From the NCBI RefSeq assembly GCF_017104715.1, contig NZ_JAAGPI010000015.1, forward strand, positions 62,001-126,000: a DNA stretch of 64,000 bases, in the 5' to 3' direction. A model generated the notes under the pieces. The model had not been told where the DNA came from. It worked only from the letters and a program-made list of their open reading frames with translations, and ran no database searches. The stretch comes from Burkholderia sp. Ac-20365. GTDB lineage: Bacteria; Pseudomonadota; Gammaproteobacteria; Burkholderiales; Burkholderiaceae. Within the stretch, counting starts at the first letter, position 1. Each line of letters begins with the position of its first letter. A program made the position numbers and the translations under genes. Shown in pieces: positions 46,124 to 55,061 of the stretch.

Positions 46124-47008
46124 ATGGAGTTACGTCATCTGCGGTATTTCGTTGCCGTCGCCGAAACGGGCAGCCTCACGGTTGCCGCCGAGCAGCGGCT
46201 TTTCACGTCGCAGCCTTCGTTGAGCCGCCAGATTCGCGATCTCGAAGACGAGGTCGGCGCGGAACTGTTCAGCCGCAGCGCGCGCGGCGTCGAACTGACG
46301 CCATCCGGCAAGGCGTTCCTCGATCACGCGCGCCTCGCGCTCGCGCAGGTCGATGCCGCCATCGAAGCCGCGCGCCGCGCGTCGCATCCCGCCAAACAGG
46401 TGTTCGCGCTCGGTTTTCTGACGGGGCAGGAAATGACGTGGTTGCCGCGCGCGATGCAGGTGTTGCGCGACGAACTGTTGAATATCGATGTGACGGTGTC
46501 GAGCGGCTATTCGCCCGATCTCGCCGACGCAGTCGCGCGCGGCAAGCTCGATCTCGCATTCGTGCGTTGCGAGCCGGGCCTTGATCTGGACTACCGCGTC
46601 GTTTACCGCGAGAAGCTGATCGTGCTGATGCCGAGCGATCATCCGCTGACCGCGAAGCAGGCGATCCATCCTTCGGACCTGCAAGGCGAGACCTTCATCA
46701 TGGCGTCGAACAAGGCGCGCGTGCTGCACGACGTGGTTGCGCGCTATCTGAAGGAGCACGGGCTCGATCCGAAGTCCGAGCATGGCGTCGACAATCTCGC
46801 GATGGCCATGTCGCTCGTCGCTTCGACGCGCGGGCTTTCGCTGATGCCGGAGTACGCCAACAATCTGCTGCCGTGGTCGGTGGTCAGTCGCCCGCTCGAG
46901 GGCGTTGCGCCCACCGTCGATCTCGCAATCGGCTACAGTCGGTCGAACGCGTCGCCGGTGCTGAAGCTGTTCCTGTCGCGAGCAGACGAACTGGTGGACG
47001 TGCACTGA
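46124..47008 (+). CDS. LysR-family regulator, candidate controller of the SDR/OYE/hydrolase operons
   Basis: A 294-residue LTTR with HTH at 1-60 (MELRHLRYFVAVAETGSLTV, LSRQIRDLEDEVG) and an effector domain at about 88-290 of the CbbR/HcaR-like type (FALGFLTGQEMTWLPRAM). It starts 26 bp after copy 3 of the conserved promoter and is divergent from the SDR-OYE-DUF427 operon, the classic LysR layout. Because the same element heads two other operons, it may control all three. The inducer is unknown; an electrophile or unsaturated carbonyl would fit the enzymes. Confidence 0.88.
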   Translation: MELRHLRYFVAVAETGSLTVAAEQRLFTSQPSLSRQIRDLEDEVGAELFSRSARGVELTPSGKAFLDHARLALAQVDAAIEAARRASHPAKQVFALGFLTGQEMTWLPRAMQVLRDELLNIDVTVSSGYSPDLADAVARGKLDLAFVRCEPGLDLDYRVVYREKLIVLMPSDHPLTAKQAIHPSDLQGETFIMASNKARVLHDVVARYLKEHGLDPKSEHGVDNLAMAMSLVASTRGLSLMPEYANNLLPWSVVSRPLEGVAPTVDLAIGYSRSNASPVLKLFLSRADELVDVH

Positions 47009-47141
47009 GCGCGCGCAACGGCGAAGCGGGCTTTGCGATGCGCGTGTCATCTCGCTGGAACCTGTTGGAACGGTTGTCATATATTTGCGGAATCTGCCGG
47101 GTGTCGCCCGGCCACGCGTTGCACGCGACAGGAGTCAGCGA

Positions 47142-48074
47142 ATGGACCGCCTTGCGGCGATCGAAATCTTCATCCGCGTCGTCGATACAGGCTCGTTCTC
47201 GGCGGCGGCGCGACACTTCGATATCGGCCAGCCGGCTGCATCGAAAGCGGTCGCGCAGCTCGAGGAATGGCTCGGCGTGAAGCTGCTGCTGCGCTCGACG
47301 CGCGCGCTCACGCCGACGGAAGCCGGCCAGAACTTTTACCAGCGCGCCCGGCGCGCCGTCGAAGAAGCGGACGAAGCCGTGCTTGCCGCGCGAGGCACGG
47401 CGGCGGGACTGACCGGCAAGCTGCGGGTGTCGGCGGCCGTCTGCTTTGCGCGGCTGCACATCGTGCCGCGCCTGCCCGCGTTTCTCGAACAGCATCCCGA
47501 CCTCGATCTCGAACTCGTGCTCGACGATCGCAATATCGATCTCGTCGAAGAGGGCATCGACGTGGCCTTGCGCATGGGCGAACTGGCGGACTCGAACATG
47601 ACGGCGCGGCGCATAGCCATCGCGCGCCGGCGTGTGCTCGCGACGCCCGCTTACTTCGAACGGCACGGCATGCCCGGCGCACCCGCCGAGCTGCTTGCCC
47701 ATCGTGCCGTCGTCTATACGCGGGATACCGGCGGCGGCGAGGACTGGACCTTTCGCCGTGACTCGGCGGAGTTGTCCGTGCAATTGCAGGGCCGCGTCAG
47801 AATCTCCGCGACTGAAGGTCTACGTGCGGCGGTCTTCGCGGATATGGGACTTGCGGTCGCATCGGAATGGGCGTTCTGGCCCGAACTGAAATCGGGCGCT
47901 GTCGTGTCCGTGATGGATGACTGGATGCTGCCGGCTGTGCCCTTGTCCGCCGTTTATCCGACGGGACGGCAAGCCAGCAGCAAGGCGCGTCAGTTCACTG
48001 CGTTTGTCGAAGAATGTCTCGCGCCCGAGTTCGCGCCGGAACGGCTGATTAGCGACGGATCTCGGGCCGCGTGA
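47142..48074 (+). CDS. LysR-family transcriptional regulator (CrgA-like)
   Basis: A 310-residue LTTR with HTH at 1-62 (MDRLAAIEIFIRVVDTGSFS, AVAQLEEWLGVKLLLRSTRA) and effector domain about 90-300 (GKLRVSAAVCFARLHIVP). AGGAG 7 nt before the ATG at 47142 fixes the start. It lies 133 bp after the previous LysR gene and is convergent with the second Old Yellow Enzyme, 78 bp away. Such LTTRs often control adjacent oxidoreductases, but no divergent partner shows the target. Confidence 0.87.
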   Translation: MDRLAAIEIFIRVVDTGSFSAAARHFDIGQPAASKAVAQLEEWLGVKLLLRSTRALTPTEAGQNFYQRARRAVEEADEAVLAARGTAAGLTGKLRVSAAVCFARLHIVPRLPAFLEQHPDLDLELVLDDRNIDLVEEGIDVALRMGELADSNMTARRIAIARRRVLATPAYFERHGMPGAPAELLAHRAVVYTRDTGGGEDWTFRRDSAELSVQLQGRVRISATEGLRAAVFADMGLAVASEWAFWPELKSGAVVSVMDDWMLPAVPLSAVYPTGRQASSKARQFTAFVEECLAPEFAPERLISDGSRAA

Positions 48075-48152
48075 CGTATCGGTTTCGAACGCATGATGGC
48101 TCGTATGGCGAGCGAACCGATAGCGTCGACGGCATCAACGATGTGAGACGGT

Positions 48153-49289
48153 TCAGGCGTTTTCAGTTTCGGTCTGTCGCACGTTTTCCAGCCCTTGCGA
48201 CGCTTCATACGTGAGGAAGTCCGAGTAGTCCGCTTCCGTGCCGCCCCAGAACGCTGCGCGCACATACGGCGTGAGCGGCAGGTCGTGCTTCAGCCGATAC
48301 GGCAGATCCGGGTTCGACGAGAAGTGCCGGCCAAACGCGACGAGATCGGCATCGCCTGATTCGACGATCGCGTGCGCGCTCTCGCGATCGAACCCGCCCG
48401 CAGCGATGATCGGCCCCGAGAAATGTTCGCGCAGATACGTCGTCGCGACGGCCGGATGATCGTGATGCAGCGTGTCGTCGCCTTTGACGCGCGGTTCGAT
48501 CACGTGCAGATAGGCGATGCCGTACGAATCGAGCACTCGCGCCACGTAGCTGAACGTGACTTCAGGGTCGCTGTCGGAAACGCCGCCCCATTCTCCCGAC
48601 GGCGAGATGCGCACGCCGACGCGGTCCGCGCCCCACACGGAGATCAATGCTTCGAGCGTTTCGCGCAGAAAGCGCACGCGGTTTTCGAGCGGGCCGCCGT
48701 ATGCATCCGTGCGCTGGTTGGTGCCGTCCTGGATGAACTGATCGACGAGATAGCCGTTCGCCGCGTGCAGTTCGACGCCGTCGAAGCCTGCGTCCTTCGC
48801 TCGCTGCGCGGCGGCGCGGAAGTCCTCGACGATAGCGGGAATCTCCTCGATGCCGAGCGCGCGATGCGGCGACGCCGGAACGAAGCCGTCCTTCGTCAGC
48901 GCGACGCCGTCGAACGGCACGACGGAAGGCGCGACCGGGTCACCGCCGCCCGTCATCTCGACGTGACTCTGACGGCCGCCATGAATCAGTTGCAGGAACA
49001 CGAGTCCGCCTTTTGCGTGCACGGCTTCCGTAATGGACCGCCAGCCGTCCATCTGGCCGTCGTGATAGATACTCGCTGCGCCGAGATACGAGCGTGCCTG
49101 CACCGAGACGCTCGCGGCTTCGACGATTTCCAGCCCGCCTTCCGACGCGCGCTGTCCGTAGAAGTCGGCCATCATCGGGCTGGGGATGTCGTCGGGCTGG
49201 ATGGTGCGCAGACGGGTCATCGGCGCGAGCACGACGCGATGTGAAAGTGCGTATGCACCGATCCGGATGGGTTTGAACAGGCTGGCCAT
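48153..49289 (-). CDS. Old Yellow Enzyme family flavin oxidoreductase (NemA-like), copy 2
   Basis: A 378-residue FMN ene-reductase, colinear with the enzyme at 43970 and similar throughout (LAPMTRLR, QLIHGGRQSH, HAANGYL, RTDAYGG, AAGGFDRE, VAFGRHFSSNPDL). It should reduce electrophilic alkenes or nitro compounds with NAD(P)H. The ATG at 49289 is chosen for its alignment with the family N-terminus (MASLFKPIRIG). Unlike copy 1 it has no SDR partner and no copy of the conserved promoter in the 210 bp upstream, so it is probably regulated differently. Confidence 0.9.
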   Translation of the reverse strand: MASLFKPIRIGAYALSHRVVLAPMTRLRTIQPDDIPSPMMADFYGQRASEGGLEIVEAASVSVQARSYLGAASIYHDGQMDGWRSITEAVHAKGGLVFLQLIHGGRQSHVEMTGGGDPVAPSVVPFDGVALTKDGFVPASPHRALGIEEIPAIVEDFRAAAQRAKDAGFDGVELHAANGYLVDQFIQDGTNQRTDAYGGPLENRVRFLRETLEALISVWGADRVGVRISPSGEWGGVSDSDPEVTFSYVARVLDSYGIAYLHVIEPRVKGDDTLHHDHPAVATTYLREHFSGPIIAAGGFDRESAHAIVESGDADLVAFGRHFSSNPDLPYRLKHDLPLTPYVRAAFWGGTEADYSDFLTYEASQGLENVRQTETENA

Positions 49290-49502
49290 GATCTTTCCTT
49301 GAATGAGGGGGCAGCGTCGGGGATTCGAAGCTCTCGCGATTGCGTTGAGGTGCAATGTATCCATTCCAGATCAGCGCGGGAACTGGCTGAACGGGATAGG
49401 GCTCATTCCGGATCGGGATGGGTGGAACGTCCGGCGTCGAGCGGAGCGCGCGACGGCGGTCGCTCCGGGATAGCGACGAACGCGGTGCGTAGACAGGAAG
49501 CG

Positions 49503-50618
49503 TTAATGCTGCCGGAAGAGGTCCTTGTTGACGGACAGGCGGAAAGAGTTCGCCGTTTCCGTCTGCGCTTCGGCCTGGGCTGGCGCTAGCGCGATCTGGG
49601 CCGCTGGCGCGGGCGGCACGGCCACGGCGGCTTCACGTATCACGGCAGTTGTCGGCGCGCTCCTTGCCGGCGGTCGCGGCGCGAGCGGCTCGCGCGGCGC
49701 GCGTTCGTCACGGGCAGCGACTTCGTCGCAAGACTTGAGCGAGCCGCAGGACGTGTTTTTGGCCACCTTCGGATTGGGCTGTCGATCCTTCTGCGCGGCT
49801 GGCGCAGTGCGGACTTGTGCCGTAGTCGTGGTGGCCGGCGTTTTCGCATTCGCGGTCGCGGTCGAAGCTAGCGCCGTCGTTTTCGGCGCCTCGCGGACGG
49901 GTGCTGCCGTAGTTGCTGTCGTGGCCGTGGTCGTTGTCGTTGTCGTTGCTTCGGCGCGTCTGGCAACGGCCTTCGGCAGCGCGGGCGATGGATTCGCATT
50001 CGGCCGTGCTACAGGCGGCTGAGCGGGCGCGTTCCGGGCAATCGTCGTGCTCGGGCTCGCGACATCGCTGGCAGGCGTGGCTAGCGCCGCTGTCTCGGGT
50101 ACCGCAACAGAAACCGGCGGGTTATCGACCGGCGCGGGCGGCACCTGCGCAATGTCCACCGCAGGCTGGCTGGGCACCGCCGGAGCATGCTCTTGCTTCT
50201 CCACATGCGGCTTGTCCGCGCTCACGAAATGACGCAGCCGGCTTTGCACCGCTTCCCGCTGCGTCAGCGTCGCATACGTCCCGAACGCGATCACGAAGCC
50301 GAACAGAACGGTCGCCACACCTGCGCTGAGACTCCAGTCGGGCGTGCCACCTTCGCTGACGGAACCGAGTTGCTTTGGCCTCGATTGCACGCGCACGAGA
50401 GTCAGGGGACGGGTGACATCCGCTTTCCGCTTCGACCGTTTCGAGGGTTTTTCAGGCGCATGCGACACATCCGCCGCATCGTCCGCTTCGGGCGTAGCAG
50501 GGCTGGTCGAAGCGCGCTCATCGAGCGGCTGCTCCGGCGTGTCCTGCTGCGCCGCGTCGTCGTTCGCGATGTCGAGTGGCTCGCGCGACGTCAACGGCCG
50601 CTTGTCATCGATGCCCAT
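49503..50618 (-). CDS. Ala/Pro/Thr-rich single-pass membrane protein of unknown function
   Basis: A 371-residue protein I do not recognise. Residues 1-90 are charged and probably cytoplasmic. One hydrophobic helix lies at about 97-116 (LSAGVATVLFGFVIAFGTYA). The remaining 250 residues are low complexity, rich in Ala, Pro, Thr and Val, with a poly-Thr run near 225 and a Cys pair near 292/297 (TSCGSLKSCDE). The layout resembles envelope-spanning proteins with a proline-rich periplasmic arm (TonB-like shape), but no TonB C-domain is visible. It is divergent from the amino-acid transporter operon. Confidence 0.6.
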   Translation of the reverse strand: MGIDDKRPLTSREPLDIANDDAAQQDTPEQPLDERASTSPATPEADDAADVSHAPEKPSKRSKRKADVTRPLTLVRVQSRPKQLGSVSEGGTPDWSLSAGVATVLFGFVIAFGTYATLTQREAVQSRLRHFVSADKPHVEKQEHAPAVPSQPAVDIAQVPPAPVDNPPVSVAVPETAALATPASDVASPSTTIARNAPAQPPVARPNANPSPALPKAVARRAEATTTTTTTATTATTAAPVREAPKTTALASTATANAKTPATTTTAQVRTAPAAQKDRQPNPKVAKNTSCGSLKSCDEVAARDERAPREPLAPRPPARSAPTTAVIREAAVAVPPAPAAQIALAPAQAEAQTETANSFRLSVNKDLFRQH

Positions 50619-50835
50619 ATCCCGTCTCCCCGTCCCGCGCGAAGGCAGGCGCCGTGCGTTCTTCTGATTGACCGCCAGGTGATCGACGCCACCTCGGCGC
50701 GTTGCGCGATGCCGTCCGTTCTATAGGCGATATGTCGACGACGCGCTCACTCGATAATTTTTCCGTATCGGCGCGGATTCGTATGTGGGTATCTGCACAA
50801 ACATCGCGCATAGAAAAAACGCTTGCATTCGTTTT

Positions 50836-50870
50836 ATTGTTCAACAATAGTTTGTACATTGTTGAACAAT
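50836..50870. promoter_or_regulatory. Twin GntR-type operators before the amino-acid transporter operon
   Basis: Two 13-bp palindromes, ATTGTT-C-AACAAT (50836-50848) and ATTGTT-G-AACAAT (50858-50870), lie 22 bp centre to centre, two helical turns apart. Each contains TTGTTnAACAA, which fits the FadR/GntR consensus TNGTNNNACNA. A promoter-like TTGCAT (50823-50828) and AATAGT (50846-50851) with a 17-nt spacer overlaps the first site, so binding would repress. The likely binder is the GntR protein at 53363. Confidence 0.75.
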
Positions 50871-50900
50871 TTAACCGACCACCCCGACGAGCGAGACCTA

Positions 50901-51773
50901 ATGAAAGCCCACCTTTTCCCGAAGTCGGCCCTCTCGGGCCTGTCGCGCATGATCAAAATCGCCGCCGCGATCGCGCCGCTATTTGCCGCGACGCACGCGG
51001 ATCTCGCCGCTGCGGCCGGCACTGTTACGCCCGAGCGTCTGCAGATCGGCGCGGACCTGACGTATCCGCCATACGACTTTCTCGACAACGGCGCGCCCGC
51101 CGGCTTCGATCCCGCTTTCATGGGCAAGCTCGCCACGCATCTGAAGCTCAAGCCGTCGTTTGTCGACACGCGTTTCGCGAATCTGATTCTCGGCGTCAAT
51201 GCGAACCGCTTCGACGTGATTGCGTCGGCGCTGTACGTGACGCCCGAGCGCGCGAAGCAGATCGACTTTCTGCCGTATCTGAAGACGGGCGGATCGCTGC
51301 TCGCACTGAGCGGCACGGGTTTCGCGCCGAAGACGCCGGAAGACCTGTGCGGCAAGCGCGTGAGTTCGATCAAGGGCGCATCGTGGATTCCGAAGCTCAA
51401 CGATGTATCCAGTAAGGTCTGCGCGCCGGCCGGTCGCGGCGCAATCGATGTGCGCGAGTTCGAGACTTCGCCGGAAGCGGCGCAAGCGGTGCTGTCGCAT
51501 GCCGTCGATGCGCAATTCGAAGATTCCGCCGTCGCGCAGATGACGGCGGACAAACTCGGCGGCCGCGTGGCGATTACATCGACGGCGCAGCTGTATCCCG
51601 TGGTGATCGGTCTTGGCGTGAAGAAGGGCAACGACGCGTTGCTGTCGCAACTGAAGACGGCGTTGGCATCGATGAAAACGTCGGGCGAGTACGCGGCGCT
51701 GCTCAAGCAATACAACGTCGCCGAGCCGACCGGCAGCGATATCGCGCTCGCGCTGGGAAGCGCGCAGAAGTAA
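50901..51773 (+). CDS. Amino-acid-type ABC transporter periplasmic binding protein
   Basis: A 290-residue family 3 (polar amino acid) binding protein. The signal peptide ends near residue 40 (ADLAAAAG). The fold shows LQIGADLTYPPYDFLDNGAPAGFD-type opening (part: ADLTYPPYDFL), FDVIASALYVTPERAKQIDF and GVKKGNDALLSQLKTAL. Substrate contacts suit an amino acid or amine; the exact ligand cannot be read. First gene of an SBP, fused permease-ATPase, GntR, DUF1989 run, behind twin operators. Confidence 0.85.
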   Translation: MKAHLFPKSALSGLSRMIKIAAAIAPLFAATHADLAAAAGTVTPERLQIGADLTYPPYDFLDNGAPAGFDPAFMGKLATHLKLKPSFVDTRFANLILGVNANRFDVIASALYVTPERAKQIDFLPYLKTGGSLLALSGTGFAPKTPEDLCGKRVSSIKGASWIPKLNDVSSKVCAPAGRGAIDVREFETSPEAAQAVLSHAVDAQFEDSAVAQMTADKLGGRVAITSTAQLYPVVIGLGVKKGNDALLSQLKTALASMKTSGEYAALLKQYNVAEPTGSDIALALGSAQK

Positions 51774-51839
51774 CCCAGCGTCTTCGCATTGTCATTGCCA
51801 CGCGCGCCTTGCATCGCGGCGAACGGGAAGGGGAACACC

Positions 51840-53354
51840 ATGTTGTTCGATTGGCACTACGCGGCGTCGCTACTCGTCGACGCCGCATTCTGGAAGGCTG
51901 CATGGCTCGTCGTCGAACTGAGTGTGGCGACGTGGCTGATCGGTATCGTCGCCGGCTTCGCGCTGGCGCTCGGCAAGCAATCGACGATGATGCCGTTGCG
52001 CGCGGCTTGCGGCGCGTATATCTGGCTCTTTCGCAGCTTGCCGCTGCTGGTGCTGCTGATCTTCGTCTACAACCTGCCGCAAGTGTTGCCGTGGTCGGGC
52101 GGCGTGCTGTCCGATCCGTTTTGGGCCGGGCTGATCGCGCTGTCGATCAGCGAAAGCGCGTATATCGCGGAGATTCATCGTGGCGGGCTGCTTGGGCTTA
52201 ACAAGGGACAACTCGAAGCGGGCCGCGCGCTTGGTATCGGCTTTGTCGGGCTGCAACGTCTGATCGTGCTGCCGCAGGCATTTCGCGTTGCGCTGCCTTC
52301 GTTGATCAACGAGTACATCACGATCGTCAAGCTGACTTCGCTGGTGTCGGTGATCTCGCTGGCGGAGATTCTGCTGGTGGGCGAGCGGCTCTACACGCAG
52401 AACTTCAAGGTGCTGGAGACGATGCTCGCCGTGTCGTTCTATTACGTGCTGATCGTCACGGTGTTCGGCCATCTGCTGAAGATGCTCGAAAAGCGGCTCG
52501 ATGTGACGCGCCGCAAGCATGCGGTGATGATCGACGTTGCTGTGCAAGCGGATGCATCGGATAGCGCCGTGTCGACTGCCGCAGCACGCGGTGATGGGCG
52601 CGCGCTGGAAGCCGTCGGTATTCGCAAGCGCTATGGGCAGCATGAAGTGCTCAAGGGTATCGACCTGACCGTGAAAGCGGGCGAAGTCGTGTCGATCATC
52701 GGACCGTCCGGGTCGGGCAAGACGTCGCTGATCCGCACGCTGAACGGTCTCGAAACACTCGACGATGGCGTCGTGCGGCTGCATGGCAATGCGTTCCTGC
52801 ACGCGGCGCATCGCGGCCATGGCAATGCGCGGCACAGCGATTACATGCGCGGCATTCTCGACATCGGCATGGTGTTCCAGAGCTTCAATCTGTTTCCGCA
52901 CAAGACAGTGCTGCAAAACGTGACGCTCGCGCCGCGTTATCACAACCGTCTGAAGGGCAGCGAACTCGACGAATCCGGCATGCGCATTCTTGCAAAGGTT
53001 GGCATGGCAGCGCATGCGCACAAGTATCCGCACCAGTTGTCGGGCGGACAGCAGCAGCGTGTGGCGATTGCGCGTGCGCTTGCGATGCAGCCTTCCATCG
53101 TGCTGTTCGACGAGCCGACTTCGGCGCTCGACCCCGAACTCGTGCAGGAAGTGCTGAAAGTGATCGAGCAGCTGGCGCGCGACGGCATGACGATGATCAT
53201 CGTCACGCACGAAATCAAATTCGCGTTCCGTATCTCCGATCGCGTGATTTTCATGGAAGGCGGTACGATACTCAGCGATGGTCCTCCACTGGAACTGGCG
53301 AAGCAGAAGACTTCGCGCATCGCCAGTTTTCTACAAGACGTTCATATCGCCTGA
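51840..53354 (+). CDS. Fused ABC permease and ATP-binding protein (polar amino acid type)
   Basis: A 504-residue fusion. Residues about 15-225 are a HisM/GlnP-like permease with five hydrophobic helices and the EAA-loop motif EAGRALGIGFVGLQRLIVLP. A linker of about 30 residues follows, then a GlnQ-like ATPase (about 258-500) with Walker A GPSGSGKTS, signature LSGGQQQRVAIARAL and Walker B IVLFDEPTSALDPE. Permease and ATPase are usually separate genes in this family; here one chain carries both, which fixes a 1:1 ratio. AAGGGGAA before the ATG at 51840 sets the start. Confidence 0.88.
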   Translation: MLFDWHYAASLLVDAAFWKAAWLVVELSVATWLIGIVAGFALALGKQSTMMPLRAACGAYIWLFRSLPLLVLLIFVYNLPQVLPWSGGVLSDPFWAGLIALSISESAYIAEIHRGGLLGLNKGQLEAGRALGIGFVGLQRLIVLPQAFRVALPSLINEYITIVKLTSLVSVISLAEILLVGERLYTQNFKVLETMLAVSFYYVLIVTVFGHLLKMLEKRLDVTRRKHAVMIDVAVQADASDSAVSTAAARGDGRALEAVGIRKRYGQHEVLKGIDLTVKAGEVVSIIGPSGSGKTSLIRTLNGLETLDDGVVRLHGNAFLHAAHRGHGNARHSDYMRGILDIGMVFQSFNLFPHKTVLQNVTLAPRYHNRLKGSELDESGMRILAKVGMAAHAHKYPHQLSGGQQQRVAIARALAMQPSIVLFDEPTSALDPELVQEVLKVIEQLARDGMTMIIVTHEIKFAFRISDRVIFMEGGTILSDGPPLELAKQKTSRIASFLQDVHIA

Positions 53355-53362
53355 GCTAACGA

Positions 53363-54046
53363 ATGACAACAGTACGCACGTCCGCCGAATCCAAGCCGGC
53401 CTCGCCCGCTGCCGAGGCCGATCAGTCCGTGACCGACCGTATCCTGACGACGATTCGCGACGAGATCATCGAAGGCAAGCTGCTGCCCGGCACGGCGCTG
53501 GTCGAAAACGATCTGACGCAACTGCACGATGTGTCGCGCAACACGTTGCGCGAAGCATTGCGGCTGTTGTGCCGTGAAGGGCTCGCCGTGCATTACCGGC
53601 ATCGCGGCGTGATCGTGCGCACGCTTACGCGTCACGACGTGCGCGACATCTACCGTGTGCGGCGCACACTCGAACTGCAGGCGCTGGCGCGCGAAGCACC
53701 GATAGAAGACGACGATCTCGCGTTGATGCGCGAAGCGATCCGCTGCGCGCAGGAAGCTGTCGAACGCGAAGACTGGCGCGCCGTCGGCACGTATAGCCTG
53801 CTGTTTCACAGGCATATCGTGCGCCTGCTGGATAGCGCATTGTTCGACGCGTTCTTTACGACGATCCTCGCGCAGCTACGTCTGGTGTTTGCATCCGCAC
53901 CCGACGAGAAGCGTTTTCAGAAGCCGTGGGTCATGAAGGATCAGAAGATTTTCGCGCTGATCGAACGCGGCAATCTGGACAAGGCGCAAGCGGCGCTTGC
54001 CGACTATCTGACCGAGTCCGAGCACGCAATGCTCGACTATCTGTAG
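53363..54046 (+). CDS. GntR-family regulator with FCD domain
   Basis: A 227-residue regulator: winged HTH at about 20-90 (IIEGKLLPGTALVENDLTQL, SRNTLREALRLLCREGLA) and a helical FCD domain at about 100-220 with His/Asp metal-site candidates (LLFHRHIVRLL). It starts 8 bp after the fused transporter gene, so it is in the operon it probably represses through the twin palindromes at 50836-50870. The ligand would be the transported compound or a breakdown product. Confidence 0.86.
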   Translation: MTTVRTSAESKPASPAAEADQSVTDRILTTIRDEIIEGKLLPGTALVENDLTQLHDVSRNTLREALRLLCREGLAVHYRHRGVIVRTLTRHDVRDIYRVRRTLELQALAREAPIEDDDLALMREAIRCAQEAVEREDWRAVGTYSLLFHRHIVRLLDSALFDAFFTTILAQLRLVFASAPDEKRFQKPWVMKDQKIFALIERGNLDKAQAALADYLTESEHAMLDYL

Positions 54047-54122
54047 ACCATCTCGCGGCCGGCCGTATCGAATGGCGCCACGAGAGCGTGGACACGCCGG
54101 CCGCATCATCAAGGAGCGACTC

Positions 54123-54962
54123 ATGTTGAACTACCCCGCCGCCTATCAATCGACCAAGGGCTCGGCGCTCGACGTCGACAAGGCTTTCTATCGACGCATT
54201 GCGGAAGAGCGCGATAGCCGCGAACTGATCGAATCGATCGTGGTTCCGATCCGTTCGGGGCAGGCGTGGACCGTGCCTGCGGGACACGTCTTCCGTATCG
54301 TGACGATAGAAGGGCCGCAGGTGGCGGACTTCAACATGTGGAATCTGCACAATCCACGCGAGCGGATGTGGGCGTCGCGCACGCGCCAGTTGCAGGCTGC
54401 GCACGTGAGCACGTTCGACCGCATCTGGTCGACACTGCCGTTCCTGCGCCCGATGGTGACGATCACCGACGACACGCTCGCGGACTATGGCATCGATGAA
54501 CACGGCGGCCGCGTGCACGATCTGCTTGGCACACGCTGCGATCCGTACGTAAACCGCATGCTGACGGGCGAAGATTTCCACTTCCATTGCCATTCGAATC
54601 TCACGCGTGCGGTCGCGCCGTATGGTCTGACCGAGTACGACGTGCATGACGTGCTCAACGTGTTTCAATGCACGGGTCTCAATCTCGAAGACAAGTACTT
54701 CATGAAGGCATGCCCGGCGAAGAAGGGCGACTATCTGGAGTTCTTCGCGGAGATCGATTTGTTGTGCGCGCTATCCACTTGCCCCGGCGGCGATCTTTCG
54801 CTGCCGATGTGGGGACCGGATGCGCGAGACCCGCTCGAAGTGTGCCGACCGCTGGGCATCGAAATCTATCGGCTTGCGCCGGCAGTGCTCGAAGGCTGGT
54901 CGACACCGCCGGTCGCTGCGTACAAAGGACAGCATGGTTTGACGCTCGGCGAACACAGTTAA
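54123..54962 (+). CDS. DUF1989 (urea carboxylase-associated family) protein
   Basis: A 279-residue protein of the DUF1989 family with VADFNMWNLHNPRERMWASRT near 75, HDLLGTRCDPY near 135, HCHSNL near 158 and ADIDLLCALSTCPGGD-like EIDLLCALSTCPGGD near 225. Conserved Cys, His and Asp residues suggest a metal site. Relatives include the guanidine-pathway carboxyguanidine deiminase subunits, but those are a shorter pair beside urea carboxylase, which is absent here. Related single proteins act on uncharacterised amines. AAGGAG precedes the ATG. Last gene of the GntR-controlled run. Confidence 0.8.
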   Translation: MLNYPAAYQSTKGSALDVDKAFYRRIAEERDSRELIESIVVPIRSGQAWTVPAGHVFRIVTIEGPQVADFNMWNLHNPRERMWASRTRQLQAAHVSTFDRIWSTLPFLRPMVTITDDTLADYGIDEHGGRVHDLLGTRCDPYVNRMLTGEDFHFHCHSNLTRAVAPYGLTEYDVHDVLNVFQCTGLNLEDKYFMKACPAKKGDYLEFFAEIDLLCALSTCPGGDLSLPMWGPDARDPLEVCRPLGIEIYRLAPAVLEGWSTPPVAAYKGQHGLTLGEHS

Positions 54963-55008
54963 GCAGCCCGCCCGATGCTTCTTATCGGGGCAGCGGATTT
55001 TTGATTAC

Positions 55009-55040
55009 CGTTGACAACGGAAAATTCGGCGCTTTAGACT
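55009..55040 (+). promoter_or_regulatory. Promoter of the amide-transport operon inside a palindrome
   Basis: A perfect -35 hexamer TTGACA (55012-55017) lies within the palindrome CCGTTG-A-CAACGG (55009-55021). A weak -10 (TTTAGA/TTAGAC, 55034-55040) follows after 16-17 nt. Transcription would start just before the structured leader. Confidence 0.5.
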
Positions 55041-55061
55041 CCATCCATTCCTCGCGGCCTG

